Origin: Rubellimicrobium arenae
GTDB taxonomy: Bacteria; Pseudomonadota; Alphaproteobacteria; Rhodobacterales; Rhodobacteraceae
DNA length: 64,000 nt
Assembly (NCBI RefSeq): GCF_017916295.1
Contig: NZ_JAFMSS010000003.1
Span: 62,001 to 126,000, forward strand
Reading direction: 5' to 3'
The translations under genes and the position numbers were made by a program. Every line of letters starts with the position of its first letter. The first letter of the stretch is position 1. Shown in pieces: positions 16,917-25,843 of this stretch. The notes under the pieces are model-generated. The model made no database searches. It was given only the letters and a program-made list of their open reading frames with translations, and had not been told where the DNA came from.

Positions 16917-19313
16917 TCAGGCGATCGGCTTGGGCGGGGGTGGCGGCGGCGCTGGCGTGGCCGCCGTGTGGATGCCCTCCTCGAGAAAGCGCTTGGCAAT
17001 CTCCTGATTGATCTCGCTCCGGGTCGTGGTGCCGAAGTTCACGTCGCGGATGATGGCCCGAATCTCGAAGTTCAGGATGTCGGCACCGAAGCCCGCCAGC
17101 ACGACGGCCGGGGGCGGTGCCAGAAGCACCATCGGGTGCCCTTCGGCGATGCTGCGGAGGAGTTGAGTCACATGCTCGACGTCGTTGCCATAGGCCACGG
17201 ACACCGGAAGGATCAGCCGCCCGACAAGGTTGCCCCGGGTCCAGTTCACCACTTGCCCCGACACAAGATCCGCGTTCGGGACGATCACGTCGGTCCGGTC
17301 GAAGGTTTCGATCCGCGTCGACCGAACCGAGATGTCGCGCACATAACCCATGCGCGGCCCGACCTCGATCCAGTCGCCTTCGCTGATCGGGCGCTCGATC
17401 AGGAGGATGATGCCAGACACGAAGTTCTGGACGATGTTCTGGAGACCGAAGCCGATCCCGACCGACAGGGCCCCGGCGACGATGGCCAGGTTCGATAGAT
17501 CGAGCCCGGCGACCGTGACGGCGAGCAGCGCCGCCAGCGTGATACCCAGATAGCCCAGACCGGACACGACCGCCGTCTGCGCCCCCGCATCGAGACGCGT
17601 CTTGGGCAGAACCGTCGATCGCAGGGTGGCCTGAACCACCCGCGTCAGGAACCAGCCCGCCGTGAAGACCAGCCCGAAGGTGGCGAACTGTCCGGGCGAC
17701 AGGCGCGTCTCGCCGACCGTGATGCCACCCAGGAACCGGGTCCAGGCCTCGACGAGATCTTCGGGACGGGCCCCCCAGATCAGGGCCAGCAGCGGAAGGG
17801 CCAGCAGGAAAAGCGCAAACCCCACGAGCACGGGCAGCAGCGCATCCCGGATCGTGTCGCGGCGCATCAGCAGGGCATACAGGTCCGCCGAGAACCACTG
17901 CAGGACGATCAGCAACCCGAACAGGCCCATCGTGATGACGCTGGGGAGAAGAAGCGCCCCGCCCACCCGGTGGAACCCGAGGATCGAGAGGATGGGAGCG
18001 ATGATGGCGATCCCCAGGATGGCCCGTCCGAGCACCACGACGATGCGGCGGCGGAAGGCGATCCCTTCGTCCTCATCCTCTGGGGATCCCGCGGGCTGCC
18101 CGGCTTGGGCGAGGCAGCGGCCGAGCTGGAACACGACCAGGGCCAGCAGGATCTCGGTCGGCAGCAAGAGACCGGCCTTCACCTCGGGGGCGATGTCGCC
18201 GGTCGACAGGAAGGCCCGCATCAGGACGTCGGCGGCCAGGATCCAGCCCGCGCGCACCAGATGCGTGCCGCTGGCCTCCTTGATGGAAGGCAGAAAGTCG
18301 AAGGGCGGCGGATTGACCCGATCGGTCCCGAAGAATCGGCTCGAAAGCCAGGCGGTGGCGATGACGCAGACGCCCGCCAGCGGCACGGCGCGCACCAAGG
18401 CCAGGACCCGGGTTCCGAACAGTCCGGTTGCCTCGATGCCCGCCGCGAGGGCCAGGAGCCCCCCGAGGGGCACCAGGGCCCGACCGACAGACACAGCGAG
18501 GCGGACGACGTTCTCCGCGTGTTCGCCCCGGAACCGCCCGCGCGGCTTGCTTCCTGAAAAATGCGCCCCAAGGTTCGAGATCCACTGGCGGCCGCGCGCC
18601 AGCAGCACGACGCTGACGATCCCGAACATCGCCGCCAGCGGCCAGTTCGTGGCAAAGACGGCGCGACGCGCCTCGCTGCGCACCGAGGTCGTCAATTCCT
18701 TGGACAGCCCGATGACCCGCGTCACCACGGCATCGGCCATCTCCGGCCAGATCCGGGGATCGAGGGGGGGCGCGCTCCGGGCGAGAAGGGCCGCCGCCTG
18801 ACGGCTCCGCGACAGCGCGTCGATCTCTCCAACTAGGCCGTCGGCGTGCACATACGCTTCCTGGGCCAGGAGCCCCGGGGCTCGCAGGCGGGCAAGATCG
18901 GCGGCAAGCGCGGCCCGCCGTTCGGCGACGCGGGGATCCTCGGCGGGCTCGCCCTCGGCGGGGGCCGCGCCCAGGGCCGCAATCTGAGCATCGACGGTGG
19001 CGATCCGCGCGGCATTGGCCGCCTGCGCTTCGGCAAAGACGTCTCGCCAGCCGACGATCTCCTCGCGCAGGCGGCTCAGGGCGAAGTTCGATCCGCGACC
19101 CGCCTCGGACAGGGCTTCGGCCCGCGATGCCGTCTCGGCCCAGGCGGCGTAATCGGGGCCGGGAAGCTCGGCCGAGGTTTCCGCCGCGACCTCGGTGGAC
19201 GCTTCCTCGGCCACCTCCGCTTCGGGGGGCGGGCTGACCGCCTCGTCCTGGGCCGCGGCCGGGGATGCGAATCCCAGCAGAAGCGCGACCAGGACGGCCC
19301 TTGCGCCCCGCAT
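16917..19313 (-). CDS. Large mechanosensitive channel of the MscS family
   Basis: The 798-residue inner-membrane protein begins with a signal peptide (ending SPAAAQ near residue 22). A helical, alanine/glutamate-rich periplasmic part to about residue 215 follows (DUF3772-like heptad character), then roughly ten membrane segments and an MscS pore and beta domain at about 600-760 (GALSVGIGFGLQNIVQNF, ERPISEGDWIEVG, VIVPNADLVSGQVVNW). It ends in a polyproline tail. The ATG at 19311-19313 overlaps the cysK stop by one base (TGATG); a longer upstream reading adds sequence that belongs to the cysK frame region. It should act as an osmotic safety valve, similar in layout to E. coli MscK/YbiO-size channels. 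Confidence 0.9.
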   Translation of the reverse strand: MRGARAVLVALLLGFASPAAAQDEAVSPPPEAEVAEEASTEVAAETSAELPGPDYAAWAETASRAEALSEAGRGSNFALSRLREEIVGWRDVFAEAQAANAARIATVDAQIAALGAAPAEGEPAEDPRVAERRAALAADLARLRAPGLLAQEAYVHADGLVGEIDALSRSRQAAALLARSAPPLDPRIWPEMADAVVTRVIGLSKELTTSVRSEARRAVFATNWPLAAMFGIVSVVLLARGRQWISNLGAHFSGSKPRGRFRGEHAENVVRLAVSVGRALVPLGGLLALAAGIEATGLFGTRVLALVRAVPLAGVCVIATAWLSSRFFGTDRVNPPPFDFLPSIKEASGTHLVRAGWILAADVLMRAFLSTGDIAPEVKAGLLLPTEILLALVVFQLGRCLAQAGQPAGSPEDEDEGIAFRRRIVVVLGRAILGIAIIAPILSILGFHRVGGALLLPSVITMGLFGLLIVLQWFSADLYALLMRRDTIRDALLPVLVGFALFLLALPLLALIWGARPEDLVEAWTRFLGGITVGETRLSPGQFATFGLVFTAGWFLTRVVQATLRSTVLPKTRLDAGAQTAVVSGLGYLGITLAALLAVTVAGLDLSNLAIVAGALSVGIGFGLQNIVQNFVSGIILLIERPISEGDWIEVGPRMGYVRDISVRSTRIETFDRTDVIVPNADLVSGQVVNWTRGNLVGRLILPVSVAYGNDVEHVTQLLRSIAEGHPMVLLAPPPAVVLAGFGADILNFEIRAIIRDVNFGTTTRSEINQEIAKRFLEEGIHTAATPAPPPPPPKPIA

Positions 19314-20347
19314 CAGTCCTCGAAGACGCCCGGGATCGACGCCGGAGCCCGATCCAGCCAGCGCGGCACCGGCAGCCCCTTCTCCCGCAGGAACTCCGGG
19401 TTCCAGAGCTTGGACTGGTAGCGCGTGCCGTAGTCGCAGAGGATCGTCACGATGGTGTGGCCGGGGCCCATCTCGCGCGCCATGCGGATCGCCCCCGCGA
19501 CGTTGACGCCCGACGAGCCGCCCAGGCACAGCCCTTCGTGCTCCAGGAGGTCGAACACGATCGGAAGAGCCTCGGAGTCCGGGATGCGCCAGGAGAAATC
19601 CGGCGTGATGCCATCCAGGTTGGCCGTGATCCGGCTCTGGCCGATGCCTTCGGTGATCGAGTTGCCCGGCATCTCGAAGGTGCCGTCGGTGTAGAAGCTG
19701 TGGAGGGCCGAGCCCTCGGGGTCCGCGAGCCCGACCTTCACGCCCCGCGGCTGCAGCGCCATGGCCAGCCCCGCGAGGGTGCCGCCGGTCCCCACCGCGC
19801 AGACGACTCCATCCACCTTGCCGCCGGTCTGCTCCCAGATCTCGGGGCCGGTGCCTTCGATATGCGCTTGGCGGTTGGCGAGGTTGTCGAACTGGTTCGC
19901 CCAGATCGCGCCTTCGGGCAGGCTGCGCGCCAGTTCCTCGGCCAGGCGGCCCGAATAGCGGACGTAGTTGTTCGGGTTCTTGTAAGGGGCCGCCGGAACC
20001 TGCACGAGGTCCGCCCCCGCCAGCCGCAGCATGTCCTTCTTTTCCTGGCTCTGCGTCTCGGGGATGACGATCACCGTCTTGAATCCCATGGACGCGCCCA
20101 CCAGGGCGAGGCCGATGCCGGTGTTGCCGGCTGTGCCCTCCACGATGGTGCCGCCGGGGCGCAGCTCACCCCGTCGAACAGCCTCGTGGATGATGTAGAG
20201 GGCAGCCCGGTCCTTGACCGACTGGCCCGGATTCATGAACTCGGCCTTGCCCAGAATCTCGCACCCCGTCGCCTCGGAGGCATGGCGAAGCCGGATCAGG
20301 GGCGTGTTGCCCACGGTGGCGGCAAGGTCGGACTTGATGGGGGACAT
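19313..20347 (-). CDS. cysK: Cysteine synthase A (O-acetylserine sulfhydrylase)
   Basis: This is a PLP enzyme that makes cysteine from O-acetylserine and sulfide. TVGNTPLIRL starts the fold. The PLP lysine is in NPGQSVKDRAALYII, the phosphate-binding loop is EGTAGNTGIGLAL (the usual alphaproteobacterial variant of EPTSGNTG), and CAVGTGGTLAGLA and LGGSSGVNVAGA follow. The length of 344 residues is normal. I chose ATG 20347 (MSPIKSDL) because 18 extra residues from an upstream ATG do not match the family. Its stop overlaps the MscS gene start, so the two are co-transcribed. Confidence 0.93.
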   Translation of the reverse strand: MSPIKSDLAATVGNTPLIRLRHASEATGCEILGKAEFMNPGQSVKDRAALYIIHEAVRRGELRPGGTIVEGTAGNTGIGLALVGASMGFKTVIVIPETQSQEKKDMLRLAGADLVQVPAAPYKNPNNYVRYSGRLAEELARSLPEGAIWANQFDNLANRQAHIEGTGPEIWEQTGGKVDGVVCAVGTGGTLAGLAMALQPRGVKVGLADPEGSALHSFYTDGTFEMPGNSITEGIGQSRITANLDGITPDFSWRIPDSEALPIVFDLLEHEGLCLGGSSGVNVAGAIRMAREMGPGHTIVTILCDYGTRYQSKLWNPEFLREKGLPVPRWLDRAPASIPGVFED

Positions 20348-20452
20348 GGAAGCGGCCTCTGGTTGCGCCCCCTGTCTAGGGAGGGCTCCCGCGAAACTCA
20401 AGGCGAGCGGGCGGAGCCGAGTGGTTCTCCGCCCCCTGTCCCAGCGTGGCGG

Positions 20453-21562
20453 TCAGCGCCGCCCGGCGCGCCATCGGTCCAGCCACAGGAGCATGGAGAT
20501 GAGCGGCACGGCGTTCGCCTCTCCGGAGTCCAGAAGCGCCATGGCCTGATCGAAGGAGAGAAGATGCAGCTTGAGGTCCTCCTGCTCCGATTCGAGGCCA
20601 CCGGAGGTGGCGTGATCGTCGGGCAGGTCGCAGGGCGCGAGATAGGCGTAGAAATGATCCGTTGCGTTTCCGGGCGACGCATAGCCGGTGAACATCGGGA
20701 TCAGGGTGTCGATCTCGAGACCGGCCTCCTCCTGCGCTTCGCGCCGTCCAGCCTCCTCGGGTGTCTCCCCCGCGTCGACGAGGCCGGCGACGGGCTCCAG
20801 GATCCAGGGCTGGGGGTCGCCGCGGCGCGCCGGGCCCGATCGGAACTGCTCCACGAGCAGCACACGGTCACGTCGTTCGTCATAGGGCAGCACCAGCGCC
20901 GCATCGGCGCCGACCATGACCTCCCGCGGCAGGCCAGCCGCCCGGCTTCCGTCGAACCGTCGGTGGTCCACCTCCAGGCCTTCGAAACGGAAGAAGCTTC
21001 CTGCCGGGGGACGGATGCGACGCAGCTCAAAGTCCTCGGGGGCGGCGCGGTGGCGCAGGGATGTCGGGGCCGCGCGGGCGCGCAGGGATGCCGCCGCGCG
21101 ATGATCGATCATCGGCCCCTGCTGCTGGAGCGCCTGCCCCACGAGCGGCGGCTCATGCGCGGCGATCTCGGCCGCGCGGCGCATTGGCAGCGGAAGGGAG
21201 TGCCGCAGCCATCCCTCGAAGGACCAGTCCTCCTCGCCGACCTTCAGCGATTCAGGTGGGAAGTAGACTTCGGCCTGCGCCGGCTCCCCTTCGACCAGGA
21301 TGGTGACAGTTCGCCGCGTGTAGCCGAAGGGCAGCTCGTAGGCGTCGAGCCGTTCCTGGGCATCGAGCGAGAGCGTCCATGACGTGCCGACCGCCTTCGC
21401 GGCCTGATCCTCGACAAGGATCGGCAGGTCACCCTCGACCGATCGGAGGACGCGGTAGCCGGGCAGTTCGGCGTTCCGGCACTCAGCCCCCCCCGTCCCG
21501 CCGGACAGAAGCTCGAGCATGGGCCGATAGCGAAGCGTGCCGTAGAAGAAGAATGTAGTCAT
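20453..21562 (-). CDS. Gamma-glutamylcyclotransferase-like / NUDIX hydrolase fusion
   Basis: The 369-residue product has two domains. Residues 1 to about 150 are a gamma-glutamylcyclotransferase (AIG2-like) fold: FFFYGTLRYRPMLELL, GYRVLRSVEGDLPILV, LDAYELPFGYTRR. Residues about 200-365 are a NUDIX hydrolase of the ADP-ribose pyrophosphatase type: VLLVEQFRSGPARRGDPQPW, then EPVAGLVDAGETPEEAGRRE followed by AQEEAGLEI, which together form the NUDIX box. ATG 21562 directly precedes the conserved YGTL loop. The pair could clean up nucleotide-sugar or ADP-ribose damage and glutamyl by-products. It is on the same strand as cfa (upstream) and cysK (downstream). Confidence 0.85.
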   Translation of the reverse strand: MTTFFFYGTLRYRPMLELLSGGTGGAECRNAELPGYRVLRSVEGDLPILVEDQAAKAVGTSWTLSLDAQERLDAYELPFGYTRRTVTILVEGEPAQAEVYFPPESLKVGEEDWSFEGWLRHSLPLPMRRAAEIAAHEPPLVGQALQQQGPMIDHRAAASLRARAAPTSLRHRAAPEDFELRRIRPPAGSFFRFEGLEVDHRRFDGSRAAGLPREVMVGADAALVLPYDERRDRVLLVEQFRSGPARRGDPQPWILEPVAGLVDAGETPEEAGRREAQEEAGLEIDTLIPMFTGYASPGNATDHFYAYLAPCDLPDDHATSGGLESEQEDLKLHLLSFDQAMALLDSGEANAVPLISMLLWLDRWRAGRR

Positions 21563-21769
21563 GTGAGATCGCGCACCATCCATTCGGTCGCGAGCCCTGC
21601 CCCGGCTGCTCCGTGCCGGAGCGCCGATCCCGACACGGGCACCGCGATAGCAGGAACGTTCTCGACGAAAAGCCAGGGCGCGTCCAGCGGATCGGTCGGC
21701 CCCCTCGCGGGCCGGACCGCAGGAACCGTGGCTGCGACCCCCTTACGGAACGCCGCGGCCCTGCCCCCG

Positions 21770-22978
21770 TCAGGCCGGCTTGGCCATCGTGATCTGGGTG
21801 ACATCGCAGCTTCCACCGTGGAACGCGCCCGCGCAGGAGGCGAGGTAGAAGTTCCACATCCGCCGGAAGCGTTCGTCGAAGCCGAGCCGGGCCACCTCGT
21901 CCCACCGGCCGTTGAAGGTCTCGTGCCACCGGCGAAGCGTCTGGCTGTAGCTTTCGCCGAACTCGATGGAGTTCAGCACTCGCAGTCCCGCCTTCTCGAC
22001 TTCGGACCGCAGCACCTTGGGGCTGGGGAGCATCCCGCCTGGAAAGATGTACTTCTGGATGAAGTCGACGCCCGAGCGGTACAGATCCCAACGCTGGTCC
22101 GAGATCGTGATGATCTGCAAGGTCGCGCTGCGCCCCGGCTTGAGGCACCGCTTCAGGGTTTCGAAGTAGACGGGCCAGTATTTCTCGCCCACCGCCTCAA
22201 ACATCTCGATGGACGCCACGCCGTCGTAGACGCCCTGTTCGTCCCGGTAGTCCTGCAGCTTGAGCGTGACCCGATCCTGAAGCCCGGCCCGGGCGATCCG
22301 GTCCTGCGCATAGGCGAGCTGCTCCTTGGAAATGGTGAGCCCCGTCACCCGCAGCCCCCGCTCCTTGGCCGCATACTCGGCAAAGCCTCCCCACCCGCAG
22401 CCGATCTCGAGGACGTGCTCGCCGGGCTTGGCGCCCATCTGATCCACCATGCTCTCGTACTTGCGGCGTTGCGCGGCCTCCAGGCTCTGCTGCCCCCGGT
22501 CGAAAAGGGCCGACGAATAGGTCATCGTCTCGTCCAGCCAAAGGCCGTAGAACTCGTTGCCCAGATCGTAATGGTAGCTGATGTTCTTGCGCGCCTGGCG
22601 CTTGGTGTTGCTTTGGAGCCAGAAGCGCAATCGCTCGTAGGCCCGGACGAAGAACGCGCCGGGGAAGCCGTCGTAGATATCGTCGGCCTCGTCGTTCATG
22701 AAGTCCATGAAGGCCATCAGGTCCGGCGTGGACCACCAGCCTTCCAGATAGGCGTCGCAGAAGCCCAGGTGGCCCTCCCGCACCGTTCGAGCGAATAGGT
22801 CGGCGTTGTGGACCACCACCTCGGCGACATACCCGGGCTCGCGCCCCTCGGCCCGAAAGCGCCGGCCATCCGGCAGCACGATGTCGAGCCTCCCTCGGGG
22901 CAGGCGCTCGGCGACCGCGAAGACCTGCGCGAAGTAACGCGGCAGGTTGTCCTGCCCCTCAGTGGAGGTGAGAATCAT
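21770..22978 (-). CDS. cfa: Cyclopropane-fatty-acyl-phospholipid synthase
   Basis: The 402-residue SAM-dependent enzyme adds a methylene group to unsaturated acyl chains of membrane lipids. It has an N-terminal lipid-binding domain, then KNISYHYDLGNEFYGLWLDE, the SAM-binding motif VLEIGCGWGGFAEYAA, SIEMFEAVGEKYWPVYF, and IQKYIFPGGMLPS, all in family order. The position next to phrB matches a pair known in Rhodobacter sphaeroides (cfaA and phrA, both in the RpoE singlet-oxygen regulon). I found no clear RpoE promoter here. It probably stabilises membranes under oxidative or light stress. Confidence 0.95.
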   Translation of the reverse strand: MILTSTEGQDNLPRYFAQVFAVAERLPRGRLDIVLPDGRRFRAEGREPGYVAEVVVHNADLFARTVREGHLGFCDAYLEGWWSTPDLMAFMDFMNDEADDIYDGFPGAFFVRAYERLRFWLQSNTKRQARKNISYHYDLGNEFYGLWLDETMTYSSALFDRGQQSLEAAQRRKYESMVDQMGAKPGEHVLEIGCGWGGFAEYAAKERGLRVTGLTISKEQLAYAQDRIARAGLQDRVTLKLQDYRDEQGVYDGVASIEMFEAVGEKYWPVYFETLKRCLKPGRSATLQIITISDQRWDLYRSGVDFIQKYIFPGGMLPSPKVLRSEVEKAGLRVLNSIEFGESYSQTLRRWHETFNGRWDEVARLGFDERFRRMWNFYLASCAGAFHGGSCDVTQITMAKPA

Positions 22979-23035
22979 CGGCCGCTGCCCCTGTTTGTCA
23001 TTCCCCGGGCAAAGTTAAGCCTCTGCGCCGATTTG

Positions 23036-24487
23036 TCACGCGTCACCTCCGACGGCCTCGACACGGCGCGACCGCGCGCGAAAGGCCTCCAGCGCCCTCT
23101 CCCGAGCCAGAGCTAGGTCCAGCACCGGCGCAGGATAGGGATCGCGGGACGACAGGCCCCAGGAGCGCGGGACCGCTTCGAAGAAGCTGAGGGCCGTCGC
23201 AGGCGCGTCCGACTGTCCCTCGGCAATCCAGCGCTGGGCGTAGCGGCCCTCGGCGTCATAGGTCTTGGCCTGCGCCACGGGGTTGAAGATGCGGAAGAAC
23301 GGGGCCGCGTCCGGGCCCGATCCGGCGACCCACTGCCAGTTGACGGCATTGCTGGCTGGATCCCAGTCGGTCAGACACTCCTCGAACCAGGTCAGGCCCA
23401 CGCGCCAATGGACCATCATGTGCTTGGTCAGGAACGATGCAACGATCATGCGCGCGCGGTTGTGCATCCGGCCGGTCACGTACATCTCGCGCATGGCGGC
23501 GTCGACCAGTCGGACGCCTGTCCGACCCTTCTTCCAAGCTTGAACCAGCGGGGCCTCGGCGTCGTCGGTCCAGGGAAAGGATCGCCATTCGGGCCGCCAA
23601 GGGTCCATGGCGAGCCCTGGGGCATGGAACAGGAGATGATGCGAGAACTCCCGCCAGGCGAGTTCTCGAAGGAACCGGTCCGCTCCGGCTTCCCCCCGTT
23701 CCAGAGCCGCAAGGCCGGCCCGCCAGCAGGTGCGGACGCTGATCTCGCCATAGGTCAGGTTCTCGGAAAGACCCGAGGTGCCGTCCAGCGACGGGTATTC
23801 GCGGGATTCGGGGTAGGAACCGATCTTCTCGGCCAGGAAACACTCGAGCCGTTCGTGGGCACGTCGCTCGCCTGGGCGCTGCCAGGCGGCCACGATCGGA
23901 GCCCCGCCCCGCAGGGCCGCAGACAGGCGCCAATCTTCGAGCCGGTCCGATCGAGGCCAGGACGCAGGGGCCATCAGCCGATCCGGAGCGGGCAGAGGCA
24001 GGCCGGGATCGCGGTTCACGATGGACTTGAAGAACGCGCCGTAAACCTTGAAGCTGCCACCTGTTCCGGTCGCGACCTTCTCGGGCTCGAAGAGCAGATG
24101 CCCGGGCCAGGCCCGCGTCTCGATTCCCGCCGCCCGGAGCCCGTGCGACACAGCCTCGTCGCGCCGCTGCGACATGGGATCGTGCAGACGGCTCCACCAG
24201 ACTGTGCCGGCCTGGGTTTCGCTGACCAGAGCCGTCAGGCTTTGGAGCGCCGGTCCGCGCCGGAGGATGAGCCGGCTCCCCAAGGCTTCAAGAGCGCGGG
24301 CGAGTTCACCGACAGCGAAGCCGATCCGCAACCGCGCTGCCGCCCCCAGTGTCTCGATCCCCTCGTCATGAAGGAAGATGGGGATGACCGGCCGGCCCGT
24401 TGCGACGGCCGCGTTCAGGGCGGGATGATCGGACAGACGCAGATCTCGCCGGAACCATAGCAGGATCGGGGATGTGGATTCGGTCAT
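23036..24487 (-). CDS. phrB: Deoxyribodipyrimidine photolyase
   Basis: The 483-residue product begins ILLWFRRDLRLSDHPALNAA, the antenna-binding Rossmann domain. It has the FAD-binding C-terminal domain with VDAAMREMYVTGRMHNRARM, KHMMVHWRVGLTWFEECL and ASNAVNWQWVAGSGPDAAPF, including the conserved tryptophans. This is the class I CPD photolyase layout. It repairs UV-induced pyrimidine dimers using blue light. It lies 57 bp upstream of cfa and 64 bp downstream of the aminotransferase gene, on the same strand, so it is probably in one long operon. Confidence 0.94.
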   Translation of the reverse strand: MTESTSPILLWFRRDLRLSDHPALNAAVATGRPVIPIFLHDEGIETLGAAARLRIGFAVGELARALEALGSRLILRRGPALQSLTALVSETQAGTVWWSRLHDPMSQRRDEAVSHGLRAAGIETRAWPGHLLFEPEKVATGTGGSFKVYGAFFKSIVNRDPGLPLPAPDRLMAPASWPRSDRLEDWRLSAALRGGAPIVAAWQRPGERRAHERLECFLAEKIGSYPESREYPSLDGTSGLSENLTYGEISVRTCWRAGLAALERGEAGADRFLRELAWREFSHHLLFHAPGLAMDPWRPEWRSFPWTDDAEAPLVQAWKKGRTGVRLVDAAMREMYVTGRMHNRARMIVASFLTKHMMVHWRVGLTWFEECLTDWDPASNAVNWQWVAGSGPDAAPFFRIFNPVAQAKTYDAEGRYAQRWIAEGQSDAPATALSFFEAVPRSWGLSSRDPYPAPVLDLALARERALEAFRARSRRVEAVGGDA

Positions 24488-24551
24488 GGGCGGTTCGCCA
24501 GAGTGGAGGATCAGTTCAGGTCGGATCGGACCAAGGCCGCTACCGTGCGTC

Positions 24552-25784
24552 TCAGCTAGCCCTGAGGCTGTTCAGGGCGTCGATCAGACGATCGATGTCC
24601 TGCTCGGACGTGTAATGCGTGAAGCTGAGCCGCAGGACCCCCTTGGCGGGGTCGATCCCCATCGCCCTGAGCGGACGGACGGCATAGAAGTCCCCACCCC
24701 CTGCCATGATGCCCCGGGCCGCCAGTCTCCGTGCCGCCTCTTCGCCCGGCCCCGGCAACTCCACTGCAACGGTCGGCGCCCGGTTCTCGGCTTTGGTCGG
24801 CCCCAGGAGCCGGAGATCGTTCCGTGAGGCAAGCGCATCCAGCAGCGGTTGCAGGAGGGTTACCTCCTGCGCTCTCATGAGGTCATGGGCCATCCGGGCC
24901 GCCGCGGCACCCGTCGAGGGGCCGCCATGGCGGGACGACAGCGCCTCGAAGTAGTCGGCCATGCCAGCGGAGGCCGCGATCTGGGCGTGGTCAGGCCCCG
25001 CCGGAGTGAACCTCTTGTAGAGGACGTCACCGTTGAAGAAGTGGCCCTGGTTCGGCAGCTCGCGTCCAAAGTCCTCTCGGATGACCATGATGCCCTGATG
25101 CGGCCCGAACACCTTGTAGGCGCTGAACAGGTACACGTCGCAGCCCAGAGCCCCCACGTCGGGCAGGCCATGCGGCGCATAGCTGACCCCATCGACGCAG
25201 GTGCGCGCGCCATGCGCCCGGCATAAAGCCGAAATTCCAGAAACATCATTGATTTCGGCGATGACATTCGAGCAATGCGTGAAACAGACCAGGCGCACCC
25301 TGCCGTCCGCTAACAGCTCCTCGAGCCGTTCGGGATCGAGGTGGCCGGTGGCTGGATCGAGGCGCCACTCCCGCACCTCGATGCCGTCGTCGGCCAGCCG
25401 GCGCCAAGGGCCGGAATTCGCCTCGTGGTCCTGATCGGTGACCACAATCGCCTCGCCCGGCCGAAGCCACCGGCGCACGGCCTGGGCCAGGACATAGGTG
25501 TTCGCGGTGGTGGACGGTCCAAAGGACAACTCCTCCGTCGCGACGCCGAGCATGGCCGCGAGGCGGGTCCGTGCTTCGTCCATTTCGGCGCCGGCGATCT
25601 GGGACGCGACATAGGGCGCGTAAGGCTGGACCTTCCGCTCCGTGTAGAAGCGCGTCAGCCGATGAACCACTTGGGCGCAGGGGTACGATCCTCCTGCATT
25701 CTCGAAGAACGCTTGCCCTTGGAGGGCCGGCACGGCGAAGGCGGGGAACTGGGCGCGAACCCAATCGATGTCCAGGGCTGTCAT
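24552..25784 (-). CDS. Class V aminotransferase-fold PLP enzyme (cysteine desulfurase-like)
   Basis: The 410-residue product has the fold type I signatures FFENAGGSYPCAQVV, STTANTYVLAQAV, THCSNVIAEINDVSGI, VDGVSYAPHGLPDVGALGCD and the PLP lysine in YLFSAYKVFGPHQGIM. It resembles the SufS/kynureninase-like branch often labelled cysteine desulfurase-like. I do not see the desulfurase active-site cysteine loop near the C-terminus (RLSFTHYTSEQDIDRL instead), so true desulfurase activity is doubtful. I chose ATG 25784 (MTALDIDWV); the upstream reading is low-complexity. Confidence 0.87.
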   Translation of the reverse strand: MTALDIDWVRAQFPAFAVPALQGQAFFENAGGSYPCAQVVHRLTRFYTERKVQPYAPYVASQIAGAEMDEARTRLAAMLGVATEELSFGPSTTANTYVLAQAVRRWLRPGEAIVVTDQDHEANSGPWRRLADDGIEVREWRLDPATGHLDPERLEELLADGRVRLVCFTHCSNVIAEINDVSGISALCRAHGARTCVDGVSYAPHGLPDVGALGCDVYLFSAYKVFGPHQGIMVIREDFGRELPNQGHFFNGDVLYKRFTPAGPDHAQIAASAGMADYFEALSSRHGGPSTGAAAARMAHDLMRAQEVTLLQPLLDALASRNDLRLLGPTKAENRAPTVAVELPGPGEEAARRLAARGIMAGGGDFYAVRPLRAMGIDPAKGVLRLSFTHYTSEQDIDRLIDALNSLRAS

Positions 25785-25843
25785 GGCGTGTGAAAGATCC
25801 GAAGCGAAGCGAAGCTGCAAGGGGCTGGGACCGGCGTCACGGA

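Noticed and set aside
21559..21816. 85-codon leftward frame between cfa and the cyclotransferase-NUDIX gene
   Set aside because: It overlaps both neighbours' ends, has no ribosome-binding site and contains no family-like sequence.
23001..23045. GTGACA with TAACTT (minus strand) as a cfa promoter
   Set aside because: The -10 match is only three of six bases and the spacing is 16; too weak to list as a feature.
24508..24513. TGATCC (minus strand) upstream of phrB as an RpoE-type -35 element
   Set aside because: With the normal spacing the -10 box would fall on the phrB start codon, where no matching sequence exists. No TGATCC was seen in the cfa upstream gap either.
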